Assembly (NCBI GenBank): GCA_904396495.1
Contig: CAJFOJ010000032.1
Coordinates: 1-64,000 of the forward strand
DNA length: 64,000 nucleotides
Origin: an uncultured Oscillospiraceae bacterium
GTDB taxonomy: Bacteria > Bacillota > Clostridia > Oscillospirales > Ruminococcaceae
Reading direction: 5' to 3'
Below are positions 28,001 to 37,646 of the stretch, piece by piece (the stretch's first letter is position 1; each line of letters begins with the position of its first letter). The translations under genes were made by a program, and so were the position numbers. The notes under the pieces were generated by a model. The model did no database searches, was not told the origin of the DNA, and was given only the letters and a program-made list of their open reading frames with translations.

Positions 28001-28008
28001 GTGAAATC

Positions 28009-28914
28009 ATGGGATTTTTCAGTAAAATCAAAGAGGGCCTCCAAAAAACCAAAGAGTCGATGATGAGCAAGGTAGATGCGGTTTTAAACTCCTTCACCAA
28101 AATCGATGAGGACTTTTTGGAAGAACTAGAGGAAACCCTTATCATGTCGGATGTGGGTGTTTCCACCGCGTCCGATATCTGCGATAAACTCAGGGCGAAA
28201 ATCAAGGAAACTGGCGCCACCGACCCACAGGAGGTCAAAGGGCTACTAAAGGAGATCATTTCTGAAATGCTCAACGAAGAGGAGCCCTTCCATATGGAAA
28301 CCCAACCGTCTATTATTTTTGTCATCGGTGTAAATGGGGCTGGAAAGACCACCACCATCGGCAAAATGGCGGCGAACTTTAAGGCTCAGGGCAAAAAGGT
28401 ACTGGTGGCGGCGGCAGACACCTTTCGGGCAGCGGCTATCGACCAGTTGGAAATCTGGACTCAGAGAAGTGGCGTCGATCTTGTAAAGCATCAGGAGGGC
28501 GCTGACCCGGCGGCGGTGGTGTTCGATTCTATCGAAGCCGCCAAAGCACGCCGCGCCGACGTACTGCTCATCGACACGGCTGGACGGCTTCACAACAAGA
28601 AAAACCTGATGGACGAGCTTCACAAGATGTTTCGCATCGTCAGCCAAAAAGCAGAGAACTGTGACATGGAGGTGCTGCTGGTTTTGGACGCCACAACCGG
28701 TCAGAACGCTGTCAGTCAAGCAGAACTTTTTAAGGAAGCAGCCGATATCACCGGAATTGTGCTCACAAAGCTGGACGGCACCGCTAAAGGTGGAATCGTC
28801 ATTGCCATTAAAAATCATTTGGGGTTGCCGGTACGCTTTGTGGGCGTCGGCGAAAAAATAGACGATTTACAGCCCTTTGTGCCAGAGGACTTTGTTGAGG
28901 CACTATTTGAATAA
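28009..28914 (+). CDS. ftsY: Signal recognition particle receptor FtsY
   Basis: SRP receptor GTPase that docks ribosomes making membrane proteins at the membrane. The 301-residue NG domain has GVNGAGKTTTIGK (P-loop), AADTFRAAAIDQL, LLIDTAGRLHNKKNL and TKLDGTAKGG, and lacks the acidic A domain of E. coli FtsY, as in other Firmicutes. The start is ATG 28009 (MGFFSKIKEG). GTG 27997, which overlaps the stop of the ASCH gene, would add four residues. Confidence 0.95.
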   Translation: MGFFSKIKEGLQKTKESMMSKVDAVLNSFTKIDEDFLEELEETLIMSDVGVSTASDICDKLRAKIKETGATDPQEVKGLLKEIISEMLNEEEPFHMETQPSIIFVIGVNGAGKTTTIGKMAANFKAQGKKVLVAAADTFRAAAIDQLEIWTQRSGVDLVKHQEGADPAAVVFDSIEAAKARRADVLLIDTAGRLHNKKNLMDELHKMFRIVSQKAENCDMEVLLVLDATTGQNAVSQAELFKEAADITGIVLTKLDGTAKGGIVIAIKNHLGLPVRFVGVGEKIDDLQPFVPEDFVEALFE

Positions 28915-29008
28915 CAAATGAGGAGAATATCATCAACTCAAAAAAATTCGGGTTTTGCCGCTGAAGATTTGCAGGCATCATATATCCCGATTCAAAAGGA
29001 TGAAAGAT

Positions 29009-29587
29009 ATGGACATGATTATTGCCACCAACAACGCCCACAAGGTAGAGGAATTTAAACGGCTTTTAACCCCGTTGGGCCATCAGGCCTACTCCTTGAA
29101 AGACAGGGGCATTCGGGTGGAAATTGAGGAAAACGGCAGCACATTTGCGGAAAACGCCATGATTAAGGCAAAGACCATCTATGACATGGTGCATCTGCCC
29201 GTTATCGCCGACGATTCCGGCATCTGCGTCGATGCGCTGGACGGCCGCCCCGGTATCTATTCCGCCCGATACGGCGGCGAGGGCCTTGACGACCACGGCA
29301 GGAATCTGAAACTTTTAGAGGAGCTCAAAGGTATTGCCAACAGGGGAGCGCGTTTTATCTGCTCCATCGCATATATTGACGCCACGGGTGAAACACACAG
29401 TTTTGAGGGCGTCTGTGAGGGAGTCATCGGTTATGAGGAAAAGGGCGCAAACGGTTTTGGTTATGACCCGCTGTTTTTGGTGGGAGGAAAAAGCTTCGCC
29501 GAGCTAAGCGGAGCTCAAAAAGACGCTTTAAGCCACAGGGGAAAGGCCAACCGCCTGTTATGTGCGTTTCTCGCAAAGCAAAAGTAA
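29009..29587 (+). CDS. rdgB: XTP/dITP diphosphatase (RdgB/HAM1 family)
   Basis: House-cleaning enzyme that hydrolyses non-standard purine triphosphates. It is 192 residues from ATG 29009 (MDMIIATNNAHKVEEF), which has AAAAGG 9 bases upstream. Earlier starts abut or precede that site. Motifs are TNNAHKVEEF, ADDSGICVDALDGRPGIYSARY, GANGFGYDPLF and SHRGKA. It lies in the ftsY-rdgB-yhbY-nadD run. Confidence 0.94.
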   Translation: MDMIIATNNAHKVEEFKRLLTPLGHQAYSLKDRGIRVEIEENGSTFAENAMIKAKTIYDMVHLPVIADDSGICVDALDGRPGIYSARYGGEGLDDHGRNLKLLEELKGIANRGARFICSIAYIDATGETHSFEGVCEGVIGYEEKGANGFGYDPLFLVGGKSFAELSGAQKDALSHRGKANRLLCAFLAKQK

Positions 29588-29605
29588 GATAGAAGGAGAG
29601 CAGAT

Positions 29606-29899
29606 ATGCTAACTAGTAAACAGCGGGCCAAACTGAGGGGAATGGCCAATGGAATGGAAACCATTTTGCAGGTGGGAAAAGGCGGCATCAACGAAAATGT
29701 CGTCAAACAGGTGGTTGACGCGTTATATGCAAGGGAGCTTATTAAAATCCGGGTACTGGAAAACAGCATTTACACTGCCAAAGAAGCGGCTGCTCAGTTG
29801 GCGGAGGCCGCTCAGTGTGAAGTGGTGCAGGTGATGGGAAGCCGGGTTACCCTGTATAAACCCAATCCAAAAGAACCGGTTATCAACCTGAATGAGTAA
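29606..29899 (+). CDS. yhbY: YhbY/CRM-domain RNA-binding protein
   Basis: 97 residues forming a single CRM domain: KQRAKLRGMANGMETILQVG, then GKGGINENVVKQVVDALYARELIKI with the GxxG-like loop, and VVQVMGSRVTLYKP. YhbY-type proteins bind the pre-50S ribosome. The gene is 18 bases after rdgB and 5 before nadD and is part of the conserved run. Confidence 0.93.
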   Translation: MLTSKQRAKLRGMANGMETILQVGKGGINENVVKQVVDALYARELIKIRVLENSIYTAKEAAAQLAEAAQCEVVQVMGSRVTLYKPNPKEPVINLNE

Positions 29900-29904
29900 G
29901 GAAA

Positions 29905-30501
29905 ATGATGAAAAAAATTGGACTTTTTGGCGGGACCTTCAACCCGATACACAATGGGCATCTCAATCTATTGCGGCAGGTACAAGCTGAGATGCAGTTT
30001 GACGAGCTGCTGCTGATCCCATCCCACATCCCACCTCATAAGGCGGCTTCCGACCTGGCGTCTGGAAACGACCGGCTTGAGATGCTCCGACTGGCGATAG
30101 AGGACATGCCTGAAGCGGGGGTATGTGATATCGAGCTCCACAACAGCGGCAAAAGCTACACCATCGACACCTTAAAAAAATTGCGGCAGATTTTTCCCAC
30201 CGCGGATTTTTACTTTATTGTCGGTACTGATATGCTTTTGACCTTTGACGAGTGGAAGCAGTGGCGGGAAATTTTAAAGCTGACCTACCTGGTGGCGTCG
30301 GGACGGGATGAGGGAGAGTATGAGCGCTTATTGGAAAAGGCGCAAAAGCTAAATAAAGACCGAATTATTGTGTTGCATACGCAGCCCTTCCCCCTCTCTT
30401 CCACCCAAATCAGGCAAAAGGTGAAGGCGGGAGAGGACGTGTCTCAGTTGTTGCCTCCCAAGGTTTTGCGCTATATTAAGCAGAAAGGACTATATCGATG
30501 A
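29905..30501 (+). CDS. nadD: Nicotinate-nucleotide adenylyltransferase
   Basis: NadD makes deamido-NAD from nicotinate mononucleotide and ATP. The 198 residues show GLFGGTFNPIHNGHL (the HxGH nucleotidyltransferase motif), GTDMLLTFDEWKQW and the C-terminal LSSTQIRQKV. The start may be ATG 29905 or the adjoining ATG 29908; the AAGGAAAA ribosome site slightly favours the second. Its end overlaps yqeK by four bases (ATGA). Confidence 0.96.
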   Translation: MMKKIGLFGGTFNPIHNGHLNLLRQVQAEMQFDELLLIPSHIPPHKAASDLASGNDRLEMLRLAIEDMPEAGVCDIELHNSGKSYTIDTLKKLRQIFPTADFYFIVGTDMLLTFDEWKQWREILKLTYLVASGRDEGEYERLLEKAQKLNKDRIIVLHTQPFPLSSTQIRQKVKAGEDVSQLLPPKVLRYIKQKGLYR

Positions 30502-31094
30502 TACCATGGCAGGAATACGATGCGTTGCTTCGAAAAAAACTCTCCCCAAAGCGGTATCGGCATTCTGTCGCTGTGATGGAGCGGGCAGTGGAACTGGCCA
30601 AACGCTACGGCGTTGACGTTCAAAAGGCAAAGCTCGCGGGCCTTCTCCACGATGTGATGAAAAACGAGGACAAAAACAATTTGTTGCAATTCATCCGTAA
30701 CTCTGATATACTTTTATCAGTTGCTGAAAAAAACGGCCCGCCGCTCTGGCATGCCATCGGAGGGTATTTGTATGTCCGCGACGTATTAAAGATAGAAGAC
30801 GCGGACGTTTTAAACGCGATCCGATACCACACCACCGGCAGAGCGGGGATGTCCAAACTGGAAAAGGTAGTTTACCTTGCAGACCTCACTTCAGCTGACC
30901 GGGATTACGAGGACGTGGAGGAGGCAAGGACACGTTCTGAGGAGGGCCTCGACGTTGGAATGCGTTATTCCATCAATTTTTTGATTTGTGATTTGGTGAA
31001 AAAGGGAAACATGCTGCATCAGGATACCGTTGACTGTTACAACGAGCTGATAGAGCGGGAGTTGAATAAAAATGGCGAAAAAACAAAAGAATAA
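30498..31094 (+). CDS. yqeK: HD-domain phosphohydrolase YqeK
   Basis: A 198-residue HD-domain protein with HSVAVMERAVELAKRYG, the metal-binding HD in LAGLLHDVMKNED, and YHTTGRAGMSKLEKVVYLADLTSADR. YqeK proteins hydrolyse symmetric diadenosine tetraphosphate (Ap4A). The gene is translationally coupled to nadD (ATGA overlap), and its last 23 bases overlap the following LCP gene. Confidence 0.93.
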   Translation: MIPWQEYDALLRKKLSPKRYRHSVAVMERAVELAKRYGVDVQKAKLAGLLHDVMKNEDKNNLLQFIRNSDILLSVAEKNGPPLWHAIGGYLYVRDVLKIEDADVLNAIRYHTTGRAGMSKLEKVVYLADLTSADRDYEDVEEARTRSEEGLDVGMRYSINFLICDLVKKGNMLHQDTVDCYNELIERELNKNGEKTKE

Positions 31095-32136
31095 AAAGAA
31101 AAAGAAAAGACTATCTTTATTTGATCGGATTTTGACGGTTATTTCGGTACTTTTCATTGTGGCGTCAGTGGGTTCCATTGGGTATGTGGCGGTTATGAAC
31201 TGGCAACCCTTGAGCGAACTGGATCAGGAGGGAAACGTTGCCAGTATCGATGCCGATATTCAAAACGACGTGGACATTCAGAAAAAAGTGACCAATTTTC
31301 TAGTGACCGGTATTGACTATGCCGAGGGTACCGGCCGTGCTAAGCTCACAGATGTCATTATGGTTGTCAGTTTCAATCTGGAGACCAATGAAATCAATGT
31401 TCTGCAGATTCCACGAGATACTTATATCGGTTCAGAGTATCCCACCGGTAAAATCAATGCGGTTTACGGCAATAGCAGTAAAGGTGGCATCGAAAATGTG
31501 GCGAGAGTTATTTATGACCGGTTCCGGCTCCCCATCGATCACTACGTCACTATTAATATGGACGGCTTTGTCAACATTATTGACGCCATTGGCGGCGTAG
31601 AGATTAACGTGCAGGAATCTTTCACCTTGGAAGGTGTCACCATTAATCCCGGCCTACAGACTTTGGACGGGATCAAGGCGGAAAAATTCGTGCGCGAGCG
31701 GCACAGCCGCGGTGGAGATATTGGCCGCATCAATGGTCAGCGGGAATTTATGGCTGCCCTTGTGAAAAAAATGAAGAGTTTGTCTATTGGGGAACTCACT
31801 TCCCTTGCCCCAACCCTGATGACAAATGTTACCACTGATATGAACGTCAAGACAATTTTAACCTTTGCTCAACGGGCGATGGATCTGGATATGAACAGCA
31901 TCGAATTCCATATGGTTCCCGGAGAGGGCGCCACCATCAACGGCTATTCTGTTTGGACGGTGCACAAAGAGGTATTGGCCCAAACCCTCAACGAGAATTT
32001 CCGCCCGTTCAGCGATCCAGTTCCCGCATCGGAACTAAATATTACGGAGGTGCGGAATACCACCGACTATTACGATAATAACGACGTCACTGTCGACGAT
32101 TTGCTGGGTGGTGGGAGCTCCAGCACCCCAAATTGA
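31072..32136 (+). CDS. LytR-CpsA-Psr family wall-polymer ligase
   Basis: LCP enzymes attach teichoic acid or polysaccharide to peptidoglycan on the outer face of the membrane. The 354 residues begin with a very lysine-rich cytoplasmic tail, then one membrane segment (about 20-42, ILTVISVLFIVASVGSIG). The LCP domain follows, with NFLVTGID, DVIMVVSFN, IPRDTYIG, GKINAVYG and KFVRERHSRGGDIGRINGQREFM. The arginines of the last block bind the lipid pyrophosphate. The tail is Ser/Asp-rich. Which polymer is attached is unknown. Confidence 0.93.
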   Translation: MAKKQKNKKKKKRLSLFDRILTVISVLFIVASVGSIGYVAVMNWQPLSELDQEGNVASIDADIQNDVDIQKKVTNFLVTGIDYAEGTGRAKLTDVIMVVSFNLETNEINVLQIPRDTYIGSEYPTGKINAVYGNSSKGGIENVARVIYDRFRLPIDHYVTINMDGFVNIIDAIGGVEINVQESFTLEGVTINPGLQTLDGIKAEKFVRERHSRGGDIGRINGQREFMAALVKKMKSLSIGELTSLAPTLMTNVTTDMNVKTILTFAQRAMDLDMNSIEFHMVPGEGATINGYSVWTVHKEVLAQTLNENFRPFSDPVPASELNITEVRNTTDYYDNNDVTVDDLLGGGSSSTPN

Positions 32137-32153
32137 TTATGGGAGGATCTTGA

Positions 32154-32510
32154 ATGGATTCAAAAGATTTAATGGAGAAAATCGTCAGCATCCTCGACAG
32201 CAAAAAAGCGCAGGATATCAAGGCGATTAAAATTGGCGACCTAACGATTTTAGCGGACTATTTTGTCATCGCAACCGGGTCCAGCTCCACCCAAGTGAAA
32301 ATGCTCACCGACGAGGTGGATTATCAATTGGGACTTTTAGGAATTGAACCCCATAAAATTGAGGGCTATCGCTCTGAAAACTGGATTGTTTTAGATTACA
32401 CCGACGTTGTCGTCCACATATTCCACACTGAGACCAGGGAGTTCTATGGCCTGGAGCGGCTTTGGGCTGATGGCGAACAGGTGGATATTTCCCATTTACT
32501 GATAAAATAA
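32154..32510 (+). CDS. rsfS: Ribosome silencing factor
   Basis: RsfS (Iojap family) binds L14 and blocks joining of the ribosome subunits during starvation. The 118 residues have DIKAIKIGDLTILADYFVIATGSS, the HKIEGYRSENWIVLDYTDVVVHIF core and REFYGLERLW. It follows the LCP gene at 17 bases, matching the common yqeK-rsfS-leuS order with an LCP gene inserted. Confidence 0.95.
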   Translation: MDSKDLMEKIVSILDSKKAQDIKAIKIGDLTILADYFVIATGSSSTQVKMLTDEVDYQLGLLGIEPHKIEGYRSENWIVLDYTDVVVHIFHTETREFYGLERLWADGEQVDISHLLIK

Positions 32511-32564
32511 ATTTTGCGGCGGATTTTTAGACTACGTAGAATCAACAAAAGGGGTTACTAATTG

Positions 32565-34976
32565 ATGAAAAGCAGATACGATTTCAAGGCTATTGAAGAA
32601 AAATGGCAGAAATATTGGGATGATCATAAGACCTTTAAAGCGGAAAACGACTATACAAAGCCCAAATACTATCCGCTGGTGGAGTTTCCCTATCCGTCGG
32701 GACAAGGCCTTCATGTAGGGCATCCTCGTCCATATACCGCCCTTGACATTGTGGCGAGAAAACGCCGTTTGGAAGGCTACAATGTCCTGTACGCCATGGG
32801 GTGGGACGCTTTTGGCCTTCCTACTGAAAATTACGCCATCAAAAATAAAATTCACCCCGAGATCGTAACGAAAAGAAATATTGCCCGTTTTAAAAACCAG
32901 CTAAAATCATTGGGCCTTTCCTTTGACTGGGATCGGGAGATCAATACTACCGACCCCAATTACTATAAGTGGACCCAGTGGATCTTCATTAAATTGTTTG
33001 AGGCTGGGCTTGCCTATAAAAGTGAGATGAACGTCAACTGGTGCACCTCTTGTAAGGTCGTTTTGGCCAATGAAGAGGTGGTGGGCGGCGTCTGTGAACG
33101 CTGCGGCGGCGAAGTCGTCCATAAGGTCAAAAGCCAGTGGATGTTAAAAATCACCGAGTATGCCCAGCGGCTCTTGGACGATTTGCAGGACGTGGACTAT
33201 TTTGATCGCATCAAGGCCACCCAGATCAACTGGATCGGTCGCTCCACCGGTGCTGAGGTGGATTTTGGCACTACGGCCGGCGACACCCTCAAAGTCTACA
33301 CCACCCGACCCGACACTCTGTTTGGCGCCACCTATATGGTCGTGGCACCCGAGCATCCCTTTATCGAAAAATGGGCAGACCGACTGGAAAATTTGGACGA
33401 AGTTCGCGCCTATCAACAAGAGGCTGCCCGGAAATCCGACTTTGAACGCACCGAGCTCAACAAGGAAAAAACCGGTGTCATGTTAAAAGGCGTGAAGGGT
33501 ATCAATCCTGTCAACGGAAAAGAAATCCCTATTTTTATTTCGGATTACGTCCTTGTGAGCTACGGTACCGGCGCTATTATGGCAGTACCGGCTCACGACA
33601 CCCGCGACTATGAATTTGCCAAGGCCTTTCACTTGCCAATTATTGAGGTTGTAAAAGGCGGCGACGTACAGACAGCAGCCTTTACCGACTGCGAGACCGG
33701 CGTCATGGTAAACTCCGATTTCTTAAATGGCTTGTCGGTGGAAGATGCCAAGGAAAAAATCAAAGAATGGCTCCAGGCGAACGGCAAAGGTGTCCCCAAA
33801 GTGAATTATAAACTCCGCGACTGGGTGTTTGCACGTCAGCGCTATTGGGGCGAACCCATCCCCATTGTCCACTGCGACGATTGTGGTTATGTGCCGATTC
33901 CGATTAGCGAGCTTCCCTTAAAACTCCCCGAGGTAGAAAGCTACGAGCCCACCGACGACGGCCAGTCTCCTTTGGCGAAGATCACCGATTGGGTCAGCAC
34001 TACCTGTCCCAAATGCGGCAAACCCGCCAAGAGAGAAACCGATACCATGCCCCAGTGGGCGGGATCATCCTGGTATTTCCTGCGCTACTGTGATCCGCAC
34101 AACGACGATTGCCTCGCTTCCAAGGAGGCGCTTGATTATTGGATGCCGGTGGACTGGTACAACGGCGGAATGGAGCATACCACACTGCACCTTTTATACT
34201 CCCGGTTCTGGCATAAATTTCTTTACGATATCGGTGTGGTCTCCTGCAAAGAGCCTTATCAAAAGCGCACCAGCCATGGTATGATCCTGGGCGAAAACGG
34301 CGAAAAGATGAGCAAATCCAAGGGGAACGTGGTTAATCCCGATGATGTTATCGCCGAGTACGGCGCTGACACTATGCGCCTTTATGAGATGTTCATTGGC
34401 GATTTTGAAAAGACTGCTCCCTGGAGTAATAAGAGTATTAAGGGTTGTAAACGCTTTTTGGACCGCATCTGGGCGTTGCAGGAAAATGTCATCGATGGGG
34501 ACAGTTACCGAAAAGAAGTGGAGACCATCTTCCATCAGACCATCAAGAAAGTCTCCGAGGACATTGAGACGTTAAAATACAACACTGCCATTGCCGCTAT
34601 GATGGCGTTGTTAAACGCTATTGACAAAACTGGCGCCATCAATCGGGCAGAATACCGGGATTTGTTAATTTTGCTCAATCCCTTTGCCCCCCATATTACA
34701 GAGGAGCTTTTTGAGATCATGGGGTTTGGCAGTCCCATCACCTCTCAGAAATGGGTGACTTATGACGAAGCAAAATGCAAAGAATCCACTGTGGAAATTG
34801 CGGTACAGGTAAACGGGAAAATCAAAGCGAAGATTAACGTGGATGCGGAGATTTCTTCCGAGGATGCCATCGCTTTGGCCAAAGCTGAGGAAAAGGTGGC
34901 AGGTGAACTCACCGGTAAAAAGATCGTAAAAGAGATTTACGTCAAGGGCAAACTGGTAAACCTCGTTGCCAAATAA
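32565..34976 (+). CDS. leuS: Leucyl-tRNA synthetase
   Basis: Class I synthetase charging tRNA-Leu. It is 803 residues from ATG 32565; a TTG three bases earlier is less likely. It shows the HIGH-type [14 protein letters not shown], zinc-type cysteines (CTSCKVV, CERCGG), the CP1 editing domain ([30 protein letters not shown]) and the KMSKS loop [16 protein letters not shown] near residue 580. No T-box leader precedes it, since only 54 bases separate it from rsfS, so it is probably expressed with that gene. Confidence 0.97.
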   Translation: MKSRYDFKAIEEKWQKYWDDHKTFKAENDYTKPKYYPLVEFPYPSGQGLHVGHPRPYTALDIVARKRRLEGYNVLYAMGWDAFGLPTENYAIKNKIHPEIVTKRNIARFKNQLKSLGLSFDWDREINTTDPNYYKWTQWIFIKLFEAGLAYKSEMNVNWCTSCKVVLANEEVVGGVCERCGGEVVHKVKSQWMLKITEYAQRLLDDLQDVDYFDRIKATQINWIGRSTGAEVDFGTTAGDTLKVYTTRPDTLFGATYMVVAPEHPFIEKWADRLENLDEVRAYQQEAARKSDFERTELNKEKTGVMLKGVKGINPVNGKEIPIFISDYVLVSYGTGAIMAVPAHDTRDYEFAKAFHLPIIEVVKGGDVQTAAFTDCETGVMVNSDFLNGLSVEDAKEKIKEWLQANGKGVPKVNYKLRDWVFARQRYWGEPIPIVHCDDCGYVPIPISELPLKLPEVESYEPTDDGQSPLAKITDWVSTTCPKCGKPAKRETDTMPQWAGSSWYFLRYCDPHNDDCLASKEALDYWMPVDWYNGGMEHTTLHLLYSRFWHKFLYDIGVVSCKEPYQKRTSHGMILGENGEKMSKSKGNVVNPDDVIAEYGADTMRLYEMFIGDFEKTAPWSNKSIKGCKRFLDRIWALQENVIDGDSYRKEVETIFHQTIKKVSEDIETLKYNTAIAAMMALLNAIDKTGAINRAEYRDLLILLNPFAPHITEELFEIMGFGSPITSQKWVTYDEAKCKESTVEIAVQVNGKIKAKINVDAEISSEDAIALAKAEEKVAGELTGKKIVKEIYVKGKLVNLVAK

Positions 34977-35022
34977 CCTTAGACAGGAATTATTTTTCTG
35001 TGGGGGAAATCAGTATTTCCTA

Positions 35023-35052
35023 TTGACATTGCACAAGAGTTTGCTGTATAAT
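35023..35052 (+). promoter_or_regulatory. rpsU promoter
   Basis: TTGACA (35023-35028), an 18-base spacer and TATAAT (35047-35052). It lies about 150 bases before the rpsU start, leaving a long leader. Confidence 0.88.
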
Positions 35053-35059
35053 ATAAAGG

Positions 35060-35195
35060 ATAAATGTTGGTTTTGCAAGTGGATTTGCCTTGAAAAGGGC
35101 CCGTTTAACGGACGGGAAGAGGTTCCCTTTGCAAATCAAATCTTAGCGGCGGAACTGGCCTTTAAACCTCTGCCTCTGAGGCAAAGGGAGGGAAT
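35060..35195 (+). ncRNA. Structured 5' leader of rpsU
   Basis: The roughly 135-nt leader folds into a long hairpin: GATTTGC/GCAAATC (35082-35088 with 35131-35137) continues into AAAGGG/CCCTTT and CCCGT/ACGGG (35100-35116). A second small hairpin, TGCCT/AGGCA (35171-35183), and a CCTTT able to pair with AAAGG sit at the ribosome site. This could let S21 or the 16S 3' end control translation. That is inference; no known RNA family was recognised. Confidence 0.5.
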
Positions 35196-35198
35196 ATG

Positions 35199-35375
35199 AT
35201 GTCTGAAATCAGAGTAAAAGATAATGAATCTCTGGATAACGCTCTCAAGAGATTTAAAAGATCTTGCGCAAAATCTGGTGTTCTTGCGGAAGTCCGTAAA
35301 AGAGAGCATTATGAGAAGCCTTCTGTAAGACGCAAGAAAAAATCAGAAGCGGCAAGAAAACGTAAGTATAAATAA
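35199..35375 (+). CDS. rpsU: 30S ribosomal protein S21 (bS21)
   Basis: 58 residues, the normal size, beginning [21 protein letters not shown] (20-residue core from SEIRVKD to FKR) and ending in a basic tail [15 protein letters not shown]21 binds near the 3' end of 16S RNA and helps initiation. The second of two adjacent ATGs (35199) is used, 7 bases after GGGAGG. It is a single-gene unit with its own promoter, structured leader and terminator. Confidence 0.96.
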   Translation: MSEIRVKDNESLDNALKRFKRSCAKSGVLAEVRKREHYEKPSVRRKKKSEAARKRKYK

Positions 35376-35386
35376 TTTACGTCATA

Positions 35387-35413
35387 AAAAAGCGGGCGTT
35401 ATGCTCGCTTTTT
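35387..35413 (+). terminator. Intrinsic terminator of rpsU
   Basis: Stem 35387-35397 with 35403-35413 (one G-U pair), GTTAT loop and TTTTT tail within the arm. Confidence 0.88.
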
Positions 35414-35555
35414 CGATTATATGGATGTCTGTTGGGAATAATGCTAGAAATATGTCCCACTTTTGGCAATGAGCTTTGCCAATTTGAATTTTCCATAAAG
35501 GGGAAATTTGTAAGAGGGTAAGATAAGCACAAAAAATTAAAAGGAAGGGGATTTT

Positions 35556-36059
35556 ATGGCGATTTTTCAGCCGACGGCAGTGTTTCGTCGCGTCACCGAT
35601 ATTCCTCTTTCTTTTTTCGCGGAACGCGATATTAAGGCTGTTATCCTGGATGTGGACAACACTCTGACGTCCCACAACAATCCGGTTCCGGCCGAGGGAG
35701 TAGGCCAGTGGCTTTTTCAGTTGAAGTGTTGCGGCTTGGAGGTGGCAATCCTTTCCAACAACAGCGCCAGGCGAGTGGCACCGTTTGCCAAGAAACTGGG
35801 GCTCGACTATGTTTCCCGTGCCTGTAAGCCACTCACCTTTGGTGTGACCCGAGCTTTGAAAAAATACGGTTTATCGCCAAATCAAGTGGTTCTAATCGGC
35901 GATCAGATTTTTACGGATATTATGGGCGGAAATCTAAAAGGCGTTTGCACCATTTTGGTGGAGCCTTACGAACTGGAACGGGGTTGTTTTTTCCGTTTGA
36001 AGCGAAAGCTGGAAAAACCGGTATTGAGAAAATATCGCCGCCTTTCCGGGAAACCCTAA
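35556..36059 (+). CDS. yqeG: YqeG-family HAD phosphatase
   Basis: A 167-residue HAD-IIIA hydrolase: motif I VILDVDNTLTSHN, motif II AILSNNSARR, motif III Lys region CKPLTFGVTRALKKYG, and motif IV IGDQIFTDIMGGN. YqeG resembles mitochondrial PGP phosphatases such as GEP4, so phosphatidylglycerophosphate is a possible substrate. GGAAGGGG lies before ATG 35556. It is the first gene of a run with a TIM-barrel enzyme and aroQ. Confidence 0.92.
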   Translation: MAIFQPTAVFRRVTDIPLSFFAERDIKAVILDVDNTLTSHNNPVPAEGVGQWLFQLKCCGLEVAILSNNSARRVAPFAKKLGLDYVSRACKPLTFGVTRALKKYGLSPNQVVLIGDQIFTDIMGGNLKGVCTILVEPYELERGCFFRLKRKLEKPVLRKYRRLSGKP

Positions 36060-36084
36060 AGAAAAGATTTGGTTGGAGGAAACC

Positions 36085-36942
36085 ATGAAAATTCGATTTG
36101 GCACAGCTGGAAAATCTGATAGCTTTGAAACACTGGGCTTCAAAAAAACCACTGATATTCCGGCTTATTTGAAAGAATTTGGACTCAGTGCCTATGAATA
36201 TCAGTGCGGCCGAGGAGTGCGGATTAACGAGGTCGCCGTCAGACAGCTTGGCGCTGACGCCAGGGAAAACGATATTGCCTTGAGCCTGCATGCGCCCTAT
36301 TATATCTCTCTTTCGTCGCTGGAAGAGGAAAAGCGGGTAAACAGCATCCGCTATATCGTGGACAGCGCAAAGGCAGCAAAAATCATGGGGGCCGACCGGA
36401 TCGTGGTTCATTCCGGCTCCTGTGGGAAGCTGAGCCGGGAGGAGGCGCTGACTCTTGCCCAAGATACCTTAAGAAAGGCGCTTGCTACACTAGACGAGCT
36501 GGGCCTTGGGGAAATTACAGTTTGCCCCGAGACCATGGGGAAAGTAAATCAACTTGGCAATCTTGACGAGGTGCTTTCCCTTTGTGAATTGGACGAGCGG
36601 CTGATCCCCTGCATTGATTTTGGGCATCTTTACGCCCGTACCTTTGGGGCAATCCAGGGGCAAGACCAGTACCGAGAGATTATTGACGCGATGGAAAACC
36701 GCCTGGGACACGACCGGCTGAAAGTCTTCCACTCCCATTTTTCCCGGATCCAATACACTGAAAAGGGCGGGGAAAAGTGCCACCTTACCTTTGCGGATAC
36801 CACTTACGGGCCACCTTTTGAGCCGTTGATGGACTTAGTGGCTGCAAAAGGGCTCACTCCCCGCTTTATCTGTGAATCTGCGGGAACCCAGGCGGAAGAC
36901 GCTAAAACCATGATGGAATATTACAAAAATATCCTCAAATAA
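36085..36942 (+). CDS. TIM-barrel protein of the AP endonuclease 2/xylose isomerase-like family
   Basis: A 285-residue protein from ATG 36085, whose ribosome site TTGGAGGAA overlaps an in-frame TTG. It has the metal-binding pattern of endonuclease IV-like barrels: SLHAPYY, RIVVHSGS, VCPETMGK, CIDFGHLYAR and KVFHSHFSRIQY. Endonuclease IV itself nicks DNA at abasic sites, and the three-metal His/Glu/Asp set appears present. Family members also include sugar isomerases, so DNA repair is likely but not certain. Confidence 0.82.
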   Translation: MKIRFGTAGKSDSFETLGFKKTTDIPAYLKEFGLSAYEYQCGRGVRINEVAVRQLGADARENDIALSLHAPYYISLSSLEEEKRVNSIRYIVDSAKAAKIMGADRIVVHSGSCGKLSREEALTLAQDTLRKALATLDELGLGEITVCPETMGKVNQLGNLDEVLSLCELDERLIPCIDFGHLYARTFGAIQGQDQYREIIDAMENRLGHDRLKVFHSHFSRIQYTEKGGEKCHLTFADTTYGPPFEPLMDLVAAKGLTPRFICESAGTQAEDAKTMMEYYKNILK

Positions 36943-36976
36943 TGGACAGGGGGATTCCCCTTGGGAAAGGATTTCT

Positions 36977-37411
36977 ATGAAAAAGCATATTTTGGTCATT
37001 CATGGACCGAACCTCAATTTAGTCGGTGAACGGGAAGTGGGCGTTTACGGCAGTGAATCCTTTGATTCCATCAACAAGGAAATTCAGGCCTTTGCCGAGA
37101 ATTTGGGACTGTCCTGTGAGATTTTCCAGTCCAACGTCGAAGGAGAGATCATCGACAAAATCCAGACAGAACGCCACCACTACGACGGCATTGTCGCCAA
37201 TATGGGAGCATACACCCATTACAGCTATGCCATCCGGGATGCCATTGCCAGTGTGAAGAAACCCTGTATCGAGGTGCATATGTCAAACGTCCACAACCGA
37301 GAGGAGTTTCGAAAAATATCTGTGATTGCCCCGGTCTGTGCCGGACAGATCAGCGGTTTTGGAAAATACAGCTATCTACTCGCTATCGAGGGCATCCACA
37401 AGCTGATTTAG
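36977..37411 (+). CDS. aroQ: Type II 3-dehydroquinate dehydratase
   Basis: Shikimate-pathway enzyme converting 3-dehydroquinate to 3-dehydroshikimate. The 144 residues fit the dodecameric type II form: HGPNLNLVGERE, catalytic Tyr in VGVYGSES, NMGAYTHYSYAIRDAI, and the catalytic-site EVHMSNVHNREEFR. Other aro genes are absent. In many Clostridia aroQ precedes a peptidase and efp; here efp follows directly, without the peptidase. Confidence 0.96.
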   Translation: MKKHILVIHGPNLNLVGEREVGVYGSESFDSINKEIQAFAENLGLSCEIFQSNVEGEIIDKIQTERHHYDGIVANMGAYTHYSYAIRDAIASVKKPCIEVHMSNVHNREEFRKISVIAPVCAGQISGFGKYSYLLAIEGIHKLI

Positions 37412-37515
37412 CGGTAATTTTCCGGCTCATTACCTTAATTGACAGTGTAAAATCTGGAAAAATCGGTTATTTTTCTCAAAACAACGGAAGAAAAGGACTT
37501 TTTTTGATTTTTCTA

Positions 37516-37544
37516 TTGCAAAAACGCCTCGATTACGGTAAACT
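37516..37544 (+). promoter_or_regulatory. Probable efp promoter
   Basis: TTGCAA (37516-37521), a 17-base spacer and TAAACT (37539-37544), about 100 bases before efp. The -10 is weak, so this is moderately supported. Confidence 0.55.
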
Positions 37545-37646
37545 GTTATATGCAGAGATTTCTGTTTTACAGAGCGGATATAGGTGCGCCCTGCTGATGC
37601 GGGGATTGCCAACCCATAGAGATTCAAATAAAATGGAGGTTTATCA

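Noticed and set aside
32511-32564. T-box leader for leuS
   Set aside because: Only 54 bases lie upstream, with no AGGGTGG-type block or terminator.
34966-35199. 77-codon frame between leuS and rpsU
   Set aside because: It spans the leuS end, the rpsU promoter and the structured leader; rpsU itself lies downstream in another frame.
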